DNA from: Patiria miniata
Lineage: Eukaryota > Echinodermata > Asteroidea > Valvatida > Asterinidae
DNA: 64,000 bases
NCBI RefSeq assembly: GCF_015706575.1
Contig: NW_024037074.1
Location: 31,051,334-31,115,333, forward strand
Reading direction: 5' to 3'
The notes under the pieces were generated by a model that was not told the origin of the DNA, searched no databases, and saw nothing but the letters and a program-made list of their open reading frames with translations. Positions 31,734 to 41,655 of the stretch are shown here, piece by piece (position 1 is the stretch's first letter; every line of letters starts with the position of its first letter). Made by a program: the position numbers and the translations under genes.

Positions 31734-32882
31734 AACCAGCAGACCAGAGAATTGTTGTGTGGCCCATAACAATACCAGTAACACTGACAGTAACACTACA
31801 GAGAAAGTCCTGTATTTGAGATATGGTTGTGTGAATTGTGATTGGCGCATGATAACGTTACGGTTAAAAATAGAATTCGCTCATCATCATTCATGATCGT
31901 GAAAAGTCAAACCGGTTTTTGTGAATAGCCAATATTTATAAATAGCAATTACCTAAAGATGACGTAACGAAGCAGACTCACTAACTGGAGTGCTGGTTAT
32001 GTGTTATCAAAAATCACCGTGGAAACATCGTAACAAAATGCCGAGACTACAGCGGTTTACTTCCGTAACACACAACAGACAAGCGACGGTGATCGATCGC
32101 CGCTTTCGCTCGCGCGCTACGATATTTGTACGAGAAACTGCACGACGACCGGCCAGTGTTATTCCCCGACTTCATTATACGATTCAACACGCAAACATGT
32201 TCATTTAATAGAGGGCCAATCTAGACATATTTTGACCTTTGACATTTTAATTATATATTTATTTATTTATTTATTTATTTATTTATTTCATTTTCCGGGA
32301 TATTACAAACAGTGAACTACAGACAACGCAATTACATGTACAAATAACACTGAGTAGTAAACATAACAGAAAACATAACAGAAAACAACACCCAAAAAGC
32401 TCCCGCAGGATTACCCAAAAGAAACAAGTTTATAATTATGAGATGACGAAATGAATGAGCAATTAGCTCATTTCTCTTGACGACCATATAACAGCAAAAA
32501 TGGGTATTATATAATTACAGTTGTTTTTTCCACCAATTCTATTCTTCTTAGAAATTCAGCTTGTGTTCAGCAAATAATTCCAAGCGAGTATATAACCCCA
32601 AAGTGTTCAATAAAAAAAAAAAAAGATTTTGAGAGAAAACCATGAAAAAAAAAATGAACAAAGATGGGTCGACACAAATTAAATGTTACCAATGTTTTTA
32701 ATGGGAAAATAGTCATATAGGCCTATATTTCAAAATCTTTAACACTCCCTTTTCAAATTTTCCTCAAATATGCTCTTTTATGTATTATATTTAATACCAA
32801 AATTGTGATGAAGGGCCAAAAAGTTAGTGGAGGGATCTAAAATTCAAATAACTTGACCATCGGACCAATACTTCTCGAAAGT

Positions 32883-32913
<31 letters not shown>

Positions 32914-32937
32914 GGGGCATATCTCGATCAGAACTAT

Positions 32938-33283
32938 GATGCGAGCGCGAAGCCCTAACGGCGATTTTGGATCGGTGGTGCGATCTGAGGCACTTTTTGA
33001 TCACTTTTTTTTTAGCGAAAGATTATTATTTCAACATCATTCTCGAGTTTGGTCACGGTGTTATTGAATCAGCTATTCTGAGCTATAGGATCACATAATT
33101 ATAGGCTAAAATTTGTATAGAATCATATGTTACAATTTGTAGCCTATTATGATTGTATGATAGCTCAGAATAGCTGATTCAATGACAGCAAACTCGAAAA
33201 TGATGTTTAAATGATGATCTTTTGCTTAAAAAAAAATGTTAAAGAGGTCAGAAATTGCCTCAGTCAGATCGCACCACAGAGTG
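32938..33283. mobile_element. Long-TIR foldback element, tandem copy 1
   Basis: Mirrored arms with GGTGCGATCTGAGGCA, CTCGA.TTTGGT and TGAATCAGCTATTCTGAGCT. Right end degraded. Confidence 0.75.
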
Positions 33284-33349
33284 TGGCTAGTAACATTAGT
33301 AACAATGGAGGTAGAAGTAGATGATGCGAGCGCGTACTATATCCCTATA

Positions 33350-33683
33350 TAACGGCAATTTTGGATAACACCGTTCTGTGTGGTGCGATCTGAGGCAAAA
33401 AGTAATCACTTTAACCATTTTTTTTTTAAAAAAGATTATCATTTAAACTTCATTTTCGAGTTTGGTGCCATTGAATCAGCTATTCTGAGCAGAGCTACAG
33501 AATTACAATTGGTAGCCTATTATGCCTATATGATTCTATAGCTCAGAATAACTGATTCAATGATTTCCAACTCGAAAATGATGTTTAAATGATGATCTTT
33601 TGCTTACAAAAATGGTTAAAGTGGTCAGAAATTGCCTCAGTCAGATCACACCACAGATTGTCTAGAATCCAAAATCGCCATTA
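33350..33683. mobile_element. Long-TIR foldback element, tandem copy 2
   Basis: Same family, ends TAACGGCAATTTTGGAT and ATCC-AAAATCGCCATTA, separated from copy 1 by about 65 bases. Confidence 0.78.
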
Positions 33684-34213
33684 GCCTATAGGGCTAACAT
33701 TAGTTGGTATGTATAATCCCCCCCCCCCCCACCTTTGAGAAGCGATCAATGGACACCCTTGTACATGTATGCTGGACATAACTACACTGAAACAGAAACC
33801 GTCCCGTTGCATGCGTTGTCCAACTCTACGATGTAGCCTACGCATGCGACCTGCCTGTGATGATGGTAAGTCCTTAAGATTATATTCTCACATACCAAAG
33901 CACATATCCCGTCTCGACTCGCGCACAGGGTTAGCCATATGCAAGATGTATTCTTAAATATAAGCTTCATAGTAAATGCCAAGCAAAGTTTTGTGCATTT
34001 CTTTAAAATCTTTTCAATGAAAAACTGCACGACCATATTCCGTTATCTGTGGTTTCTTTATTGCACATTAAAGTGTTCACTTTTAAATAATTAGTTGCAT
34101 ATGCCATAACTTTTGGTATTTACATGTAAATAAAACTAATGGTCAAATCAGTTCTCGGAATGCTGGGTTGTCCTATTTGCTGCCTCTCTGGGGTTTTTTT
34201 TTGGGGGGGGGAG

Positions 34214-34423
34214 GGGAATAATGTTGCAACCTAGCTGAGCCACCTCTGCGATTGTGTACAAAGTCTATTGCAAGTCAAGACATTATTTTCTAAGTATTTC
34301 CTAACAAACTTGGAATTCTCAGTTCCAGATTCATGTCCTGTCATAATTTTTCCAATGAATGACCTTCATTGAGATGATACATGGAAACAATTAATTAAGG
34401 GGCGTCAGGCTGCAACAGTTTCC
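34214..34423. mobile_element. MITE family with GTTGCAACCTGACGCCAC ends, copy 2
   Basis: TGTTGCAACCTAG...GGCGTCAGGCTGCAACA with the shared GCGATTGTGTACAAAGTCTA block. Confidence 0.7.
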
Positions 34424-35115
34424 CCCCCCCCCCCCCCGTTTTAGGTTGTATCGCCGCCATGATGAATATACATGTAGTTGGATCTTCCAAGTGGTTGATA
34501 TCAACAGAAAAGGCCGCAAAGGTACGTTACAAGCAAAGCAGTAGCAAGTGAACTTTGCAATGAATGGCACGCGCCAGGTGTTCGGAATGCGCGTGGCCGG
34601 TCGTTATAATACTGCATTCTTAATGTATTCGTTAAAAAGACAAAAACCTATGAAAGTATGTGAATGCATTAGGCTGATCCATTACGCCCCGCCCACTGCG
34701 CACGTGGGCAACAAACACGTGCCTCAGCTTTGCATGCACGCATGTCGGACATTTTGTGTACGCACGTCGGACAATAATCACGGCTGTGATTGGTCAAAAC
34801 ATTATAGGGCGCAACTGAGTGGATGGTCTATTATACAATATGCTATCGAAAATGAATACTGTAATGGAAAAAATATCGGGTACAAAATAATGACTGGCTA
34901 TCGCTAACACCGAGATGAGAAATATGTGTAAATTGGGTCGCTTGTCGATCGCGTGACTCGCGTCGGTTCATCATAATTCAAACGCCCCGTCACTATATAT
35001 CACGTGTACGTCGCATGCAACACGTACAATGATACCTTTCCCAATTCAACATCTTTTGACTTATTAGGGAGTTCCAAGCACATTTAAAATCGCATCGGCA
35101 AAGAACGGACAAATA

Positions 35116-35310
35116 ATGAAGCTTTTTTTATCGACGGCTATCGTTCTTTGTGTTATTAGATGTTCTATTTTCTGTGTCAATCATGGACATTTATGTTTTG
35201 AGACTAAATGGCCCCAAGAAAACTTGAACGATTATTGGGAATTTCTCGAGAAACCTCCTTTTGCACTCGAAGTGTCGATTCGGCCATTCCTGAAAGAATT
35301 CGACACATGA
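35116..35310 (+). CDS. Uncertain small ORF with signal-peptide-like start
   Basis: A 64-codon ATG ORF starting MKLFLSTAIVLCVIRCSIFC, which looks like a secretion signal, followed by a short charged tail ending RPFLKEFDT. A TATATAT box and CACGTG E-box lie about 120 bases upstream. I recognise no family. It may be an exon of a longer gene, a lineage-specific peptide or chance; MITEs begin about 65 bases downstream. Confidence 0.2.
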   Translation: MKLFLSTAIVLCVIRCSIFCVNHGHLCFETKWPQENLNDYWEFLEKPPFALEVSIRPFLKEFDT

Positions 35311-35376
35311 AAACCCGTAATTTTCCCTGCAGTGATTTATCAGCCATCAGGAATGTCCTCAAAATGTCAAATTTTG

Positions 35377-35494
35377 CAGGGCAAATATTGAAGCATTTAC
35401 TGAGAAAACACTTGGAATTTTTTTTTTCAGACCAGTCTCGTACCGGGTTTGTGCACAGGGTGTCAAGTGTTGTCTAGGCATGGAATTCTTTCTT
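35377..35494. mobile_element. CAGGGAAA MITE, copy 1
   Basis: About 115 bp: CAGGGCAAATATTGAAGC...GTGCACAGGGTGTCAAGTG...ATTCTTTC. Confidence 0.6.
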
Positions 35495-36517
35495 CCATGC
35501 CTAAATTGTTGACTTCTTGAATTCTCGGAAGATTCCATCTTTTTTGTGTAATCAGTAATATTCTGTCGGCAATGCACTTTGAACAGCTAGTTTTTAATCC
35601 AGCTAGCCAGGCCGAACCAAACCACTCGAATAGCGCCCTCTCTTGACATAAATCACTCTGAGTATACAGTGTTTAAACGTCGGTGAAGGGCAAAACCTAA
35701 TTTGACACAGTTCATGACAGGCATTTGACTTTGGTCTTGTACTTCCACATTTACTTTCAAATTCCAGAATGACACCCATATTCCTGGAGTGAATTTCCGT
35801 ATTTATTCTGGTCATAATACATTTTTTTTACACATTAAACATTGCAGACTTCGGGGTGGCTTTGATCTTCATTCTGTTGCTGAAAGTTAAAGTGCTCCAA
35901 AGTTTATGATCTTCATTATGTTGCTGAAAGTTAAAGTGCTCCAAAGTTTTCACAGGTTTAGACTAAAAAGAAATTAATGCAAACCACTGCATGAGTATTC
36001 TTGACTTCTTGTATCCTGATTCGATACAGCAATGGCATGTACATGTAAAATTGTAATTGATCTACATCGTGCACTTCTTTTTTTCTTTCCAACGTGTATT
36101 AAGTATTTTTACATTCAATGTGAATAATTAAGTCCACTCCACCTCGAAAACAATGCCACCTTTTACCATTTTGCTTATAATAATGTGTAATGTGATAATG
36201 CATATTGGCTGGATATAACAATGTAATATTTTAACTTTGATGAAAATCTTGATTTCGTATCTCATGCCGCGATGCATGGATTCGGTTTTCTACCCCCAGA
36301 CACTGCATGCAAAAACAAACACGGTTTTAAAGCACAGCCAGGCACCAGACTATTCCTTATTTGCATACGTGTGCAAAATTTTAAACATGCAAATGATCCA
36401 ATACCAGGGTGAGAGAGCAGGTAATGTTAGGTTTGGAGCATACTGCTTGACATGGGAACGAGGTTGATCGATCAGGCGCTGTAACATCATCACACACTCA
36501 CAAAATTCCATAAAACC

Positions 36518-37040
36518 TTAAAGGGAATATACATCATTTGCTTTTGCTGTAATTTTCAGAAATGGATGGAATTGGGGGGTTGGAAATATATAGCAAATAT
36601 AGTTACACTGACTTTTTTTGAGGTTTTGGTTTCGAAAATGCTATAAAAACCAAGAAAAACAATCATTTTCCTGTAGTCTGGTTCCCTGACTCCATTTAAG
36701 AAGAACCAGAGCAGTTTACATATATTGGGGAATTGTAAGGCCAGGGAACCAGTCTAGCTGCCTTGTACCCGTTCATAGGTGTGTAATTGATTGCAAACAA
36801 GTGCGATGGTCAACTGGGGCCAGTATTTGAAAAAAAGACAGTTTTTTCCAACGCTGATCGGCCGATCAGCGTTGGAAATTGATTCAAAAATACCACTTTT
36901 CTTGAAAATGACAGTATACCAGGTGCCATGATTTTACAGGATGCTTTACACTGTCATTCACTAACAGTCCAGCAAGGTATTTCAAAATGATTTGGTAGTT
37001 TTATTTTTTGATGTTTGCAAATGTTGTATTTTCCCTTTAA
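36518..37040. mobile_element. TTAAAGGGAA element, copy 1
   Basis: TTAAAGGGAATATACATCAT...GCAAATGTTGTATTTTCCC TTTAA ends. Contains a perfect palindrome of 34 bases at 36845-36878. TTAA flanks. Possibly provides the poly(A) region for the neighbouring UPF0449-like gene. Confidence 0.75.
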
Positions 37041-37282
37041 GTAAAGAAGTAACACAAGCTGGAGTATTACATTCACATCAACATCTAGGCTGAAGTCTGC
37101 ATTTTACTTCCAAGGTCGGATTTCACACATGAATTGTTGGCATCCCAGTATGAAAGTGTTTAAAAATGTTTTCTCCTTATATTCCATCCCACCAAGTTTT
37201 TATGTTGTCCATTCTGGCTTGCTGTTTCACAAGTTACTCAGTTTTGCCACAACATATATCCACGGGTGGCCCAGAAATGACA

Positions 37283-37524
37283 TCAGCTGAGTTGTGTCCT
37301 CAACGACTCCACCTGTTCTTTAATGGCCTGCCCAAGCCTCTGTAGCTCAGTGGCCTGGTCCGCAAGTGTGTCCTGTGAATCTTTCAAATACTCGTTCATC
37401 TGGATGAATTCCAGGGTCTGCTTGTAACAGTGATCAAGGTCCTGTGACCTCTGCTTTGTGGGGACAGCTGACGAAAGCTCGCTCGCCAAGGACGATTTCA
37501 AGACATCACTGCTGCTTTCTACAT
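37283..37524 (-). CDS. UPF0449-like gene exon 2
   Basis: Residues 60-139 and stop. Acceptor TTTACAG|ATG in phase 1. Encodes VESSSDVLKSSLASELSS then the coiled-coil segment ending QVESLRTQLS. Confidence 0.78.
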
Positions 37525-39213
37525 CTGTAAACACAGAAAAATCAAACCAGTGGAAATGTTTAATGAATTTGAAAGAAAAAACAACTAACTATCAAGAATC
37601 AGTCACGCAGCACTTGTCCTGAGATTGCCTAGATACAATATCGCAAAGGTAGGGTAACAGGAAATTCACATAATTTCTCACGTTTACGGACAAAATGTTG
37701 ACAAAGCTATTTGTAAATTATTTACAACTGACGCAGGAGCAATTTTGCTACCTCCCCTAAGGAAAGAATGGGGTGTCGGACGCTTCGCCCCATTTCCACT
37801 TCGCCCCATGTCACTTCGCCCCTATCCACTTCGCCCCATCCCCCCTTCGCCCCATCCCCCCTTCGCCCCATCCCCACTTCGCCCCATCCCATTTCGCCCC
37901 ATCCCCGCTTCGCTCCATATCCACTTCGCCCCATGTACAAAGGTGAAGGCTGGGGGTGCAGATCAGTAAATATTAAAACAGCCAAAGACCCCGATAATAA
38001 ATGCTCCCAATTCTAGAAAATCAGGAAAAGATGATAAACAGTGATGATAGTATCTCAGCCAATGAAATGAGCCAGTTCCCAGCCAAAAAATACGCCATTG
38101 GTTGCTTTCATCACGGACCGTCTGCTTTCATGAATATGACGTTATAATGTTGGAATTCCGAACTATCTGAGCCACAGGTGCATGGCTGTGTGTCCATTAT
38201 CACATTCCAACCTGGTTGCCTAGAAATACTGTTGCTAGGAGACTCCCTTGTGATGCCTGGATGGGAGCTGCCGGTTGCGTAGCCAGAAATCTTGAATGTG
38301 ATTATTTTTCTCGCAGCATGCAGAAAACTAGTTGCTCAAGAATGCTGCCGCTTTTGAGAAATTTGTGCAGGCAAAGTTTTTCACTTTTTGGAATTAAAAT
38401 GCAGTTTGCATTTCTGTTTAATAAAAGTTTTTTTTTTTTTTTAAGAAAATCGGAGCTTAAAAAAAAAAGCTCATTTGACTGACACCAAGCAGATATTAGT
38501 CAATGATTTTCGCTGCAGCAATTAGTGAATCTTTTGGGATTGTTTTTGCCAATTAAATAGATGAAATTTTTTTTTTTACATGTAACGACTGGGGCGAAGT
38601 GGGGATGGGGCGAAATGGGGATGGGGCGAAGGGGGGATGGGGCGAAGTGGTTAGGGGCGAAGTGGAAATGGGGCGAAGTGTCCGACATTCAAAGAATGCA
38701 GTATCCAAACGCCACTTCTTTTGTTGTGCCAAAGTCTGAAAGTCAAGTGCATTTTTAAAGTATTTTGTAACAAAATTGGAAATGTTTCTCAGTTCCGGAT
38801 TCATATCTTTTCAAGTTCAACATTTTTGCAGTGACTTTGTTCAGTATTGATTATAATATTAGATGATGAAAAAAAGTGGCGTACGTCAGGATGCAACCTT
38901 CTTTCCGTAGCAGGGAAAATATTGAAGCATTAACTGAGAAAACACTTGGAATTTTTCAGACCAGTCTAATAGAGTTTGTGCACAGGGTGTCAAGTGATGT
39001 CCAGGTATGGAACTCTTTCCCATATGAATACATACGTTGACTGCGTGGCAGACTCGCCTTCGTCGATGTTTCTGTTTGGTCATCGTTCAATACCGACTTG
39101 AAAAATGTGAATACCACGTCATCATTTGGTGCTTTCTCTAGATCACTCCGAACACTGTCCAGTCCTGGTGGCTCGGGGCGTGGCTGGATCATTTTCATCT
39201 TCTTTGAAGACAT
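37283..39213 (-). CDS. UPF0449 family protein (C19orf25-like), two exons
   Basis: Small protein of 139 residues from two exons joined in phase 1 (39036|37524). The N-terminus MSSKKMKMIQPRPEPPGLDS, then DLEKAPNDDVVFTFF, follows the remembered UPF0449 pattern: basic start, P.RP.PP, then a DD.VF block. Residues about 88-136 (DHCYKQTLEFIQMNEYLKDS...LQRLGQAIKEQVESL) form a heptad-rich predicted coiled coil, as in that family. Its molecular function is not known to me. The reading frame is also open upstream to a GTG at 39243, but the ATG at 39213 fits family length. The intron is about 1.5 kb and mostly transposon. It is divergent from the ARID3 gene. I rate the family call good but not certain, because the proteins are short and poorly conserved. 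Confidence 0.75.
37771..38690. mobile_element. hAT-like element with mirrored CTTCGCCCCATCC arrays
   Basis: 920 bp in the UPF0449-like intron, flanked by perfect 8-bp duplications AAAGAATG (37763-37770 and 38691-38698). Both ends carry GTCGGAC.CTTCGCCCCA, then an array of about 15-bp units, mirrored. No transposase. Confidence 0.82.
38699..38906. mobile_element. MITE family with GTTGCAACCTGACGCCAC ends, copy 3
   Basis: Degraded left end; right end GGCGTACGTCAGGATGCAACC. Sits in the UPF0449-like intron, squeezed between two other elements. Confidence 0.6.
38911..39021. mobile_element. CAGGGAAA MITE, copy 2
   Basis: CAGGGAAAATATTGAAGC...AACTCTTTCCC. Ends 15 bases from the exon 1 donor of the UPF0449-like gene. 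Confidence 0.7.
39036..39213 (-). CDS. UPF0449-like gene exon 1
   Basis: Residues 1-59 and the first base of codon 60. The donor is CAAC|GTATGT. A MITE begins only about 15 bases into the intron, so the splice site lies right beside transposon sequence. Confidence 0.75.
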
Positions 39214-39249
39214 TTTGTTCCGCAGTAAACTCTTGCCAAGCACAACGAA

Positions 39250-41290
39250 TGCGCTATGCGCAGCTGAATAAGTTCTATATTACTTTCATGCTGTAGAAGA
39301 GCGCCCTCACGTGTTCGCATTTTATTGTTTCATAATTATCATGTAAAAAAAAATACAATTTTTTTTTTAAATCCCCCTCCCTCTCCCCTCCCCTCCCCCT
39401 GCCTCATGGGCGTTGCCAGAATTTTTTTTCTAGAGGGAGCAAACCCTCAAAATCCTTGTACTTTCTCTAACATATTCTCAATTTATCTTCTTTGTTTTCG
39501 ACGGTGGGTAGGCTGGCCAGGGGACTTGCCCACCCCACCCATGCACCCCATTCATGCGGACGCCCACGTTGTTAACTGTGTACTAAATTAACAGCAATAT
39601 GACTTCGCACCTTGTTCTTCTTTTTCCCTCCCTTTTTCTCCCTTTTTTGTGGTTTGGATGCTTTTACGGGGGGGGGGGGGGGCTTTCACCCCTTCCTTCG
39701 CCACGCCCATGTCCTGGCCGTGTGTTCAAGGAATATATGGGCCCCAATCAAATACTGATACGCAGATTCGAGTATGCTACCCTGAACTGTGCGGGCGGGA
39801 TATGTTACCCACGGAGTTATGCAGACTATAGTACACGCTATTCTCAGAATAAAATAGAAATATGATGCAGGAATATAATGCTTTATTCGGCTAATTGAAT
39901 ATGTCTATAGAGGGCGCTATTCAATAGACCGTTGGGGAAAAATTGTCACCAAGACAAGAATTATTGAAAGGCGCGAAGGGAACTTTGGATGAGTAGGACT
40001 TAACATTGGTAGGCCTACCTACTGACGAGGGATTTCACGGCGATGCGAAAAAAACCCCAGCTTTCTGAGATAAAATTTAAAAAATAAAAATACTAGAACC
40101 AGTGGGTAAACATTGATCCCCTGCACAAAAGGCACCCGCCGTCTCAAAATATACGTATACGAGTGCGTGCACTGATGAAACAAAACGTCTTGCGTGTAGG
40201 CCTACAATATTTCCGTCATAGGGGATATAGACACAGGAAAGGCTGATTCCACTCGTATCCCTTTGGCAGGTTTGTCTGGCCTGATCGCCGATAAGCTTAT
40301 GATAATGATTCATTAGGTCTATAATGATAATTGGTAAAGACAATGTATACTATATTAGCATGTAATGGTAGACAAACTGTCTCTGAGCCAGCAATGAGCT
40401 CATAATAGATCCTAAAGCTTTATTGCACAAATTAACATCATTATTATATTACTGCCCATTAAAATTATGCGGTGTGTACATTTACTTGCAGATCTGAAAG
40501 TGCATTCCGGGGTTATTATACAGGAAAAGGATAATGTCTGGGCCCTGGGTTCAAATGTATTTTTTTTTTGGGGGGGGGGGAGGGGGGTATATAACAACAC
40601 TTTTAAAGGAGTTAAGCCAATTAACACATGGTACTCCTTGGGTTCAAGGTTGAAGGCATAAGGACGATGACCTTGAGAACAATAGCTCCCTCTCCCCCAA
40701 CCTCAGTGCTTACTTTATTTCCAACATCGTTTCCAATAGTATAGTGGTGGGCGCGTACTGCCTCTCCTCCACCGCTTTTCCATGATCACAATGCATGCAT
40801 GAATTAAAACAAAAAATCAATAGGTTGTAGCCTGTGCATTAAACTCAGGCAACCCCCCCCCCCCCTCCCCCACTATTTGATTTACGGAGGGCGGGTGTCC
40901 GGTGAAAATACCCTGTCTACCTTTCAGCACGGATGGAATTTTTGGGCGCCTCTCCATTGTAACCTCAAGCTCCCACACGCCCCCCTCCCCCCCCCCCCCC
41001 CCCCAGAACCCTGGCTACGCCGCTGGAAGTTTCAACCCCCCCCCCCCCCATCTTGTATACGTCCCCTCCTTGGCCTTTACACTGTGCTCACTGCATCGCG
41101 TTAATTAGATCGTCTACCGACTTATCACAAGTGCTCTTTTTTCTAATAATCGTCTGATTGCTATAATTATCTTTTTTTCAGTTGAAGTGTCACTTCCTTT
41201 CTCTAGCTGTTAAAAGGGGTGTGAGTTTGTATCCATGTACTTTTTGGTTGTTTATTTGGTGACCACTTTCACTTCATCATCCTGTGCGCT
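39250..41290. other. Divergent intergenic region between UPF0449-like and ARID3-like genes
   Basis: Should contain both 5' ends. Several poly-C/poly-G runs (39385, 39670, 40570, 40855, 40990, 41040). No further coding exon seen. Confidence 0.5.
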
Positions 41291-41500
41291 GCACGGTGAT
41301 TGGACGGGGCTGCGTCTAGGCGGCGCTGTTACAGGTGCACGGGGTGATCACGACCACGTTGTGCACCATGTGTACATACTAGGCAGTACGGGAATTGATT
41401 CAACTAACTGACAGGTTGTACAGTGGAGCTTAGCTGGCGTTCCACCTGCAGTTAAGTTATAGTGTGAAGTTAGATCGGTGTCTCGTGCGATCCCTTGATA
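41290..41500 (+). promoter_or_regulatory. Probable promoter region of the ARID3-like gene
   Basis: A short GC-rich island in otherwise AT-rich DNA, with GATTGG (an inverted CCAAT box, 41298-41303) and E-box-like CAGGTG and CACGTT motifs, ending about 85 bases before the predicted start codon. No TATA box is obvious and the start site is unknown. Confidence 0.35.
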
Positions 41501-41583
41501 AGACCAAGATTTGCCAGAAGAACATTTTAAGGAATTTCCCGATCGCTTAGAGAAAAAAAAAAACCTAGGAGATTCATGTCAAA

Positions 41584-41655
41584 ATGGATCGGACTGGAGA
41601 GGTTTTGGAGCAAGGACGCAGCAACGGGGTACGGCCACAGAACCACATTCTGCCG
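41584..41655 (+). CDS. ARID3-like gene exon 1 (start codon exon)
   Basis: MDRTGEVLEQGRSNGVRPQN then HILP, ending phase 0 at CCG|GTAAGT. Of the three overlapping ATG frames through this exon, only this one joins in phase to exon 2. GC-rich sequence with a CCAAT-type box lies upstream. No homologue of these 24 residues is recognised. Confidence 0.55.

Larger units (their letters stand above)
30730..37282. other. Intergenic region between the cotransporter and UPF0449 genes
   Basis: Six and a half kilobases with no recognisable conserved gene. It holds MITE copies (31361-31733, 32938-33683, 34214-34423, 35377-35494, 36518-37040), a (TTTA)n run near 32255-32290, a GT/G run near 32881-32919 and one weak small ORF. 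Confidence 0.6.

Noticed and set aside
34548..34907. ORF of 119 codons in a GC-box-containing region
   Set aside because: Starts at GTG, no domain, and composition looks like random translation.
37722..38016. Met/Gly- and Pro-rich ORFs on both strands
   Set aside because: Translations of the CTTCGCCCC subterminal array of a transposon.
39213..39243. Upstream start (GTG at 39243) for the UPF0449-like protein
   Set aside because: Not ATG; the ATG at 39213 gives the family-like basic N-terminus.
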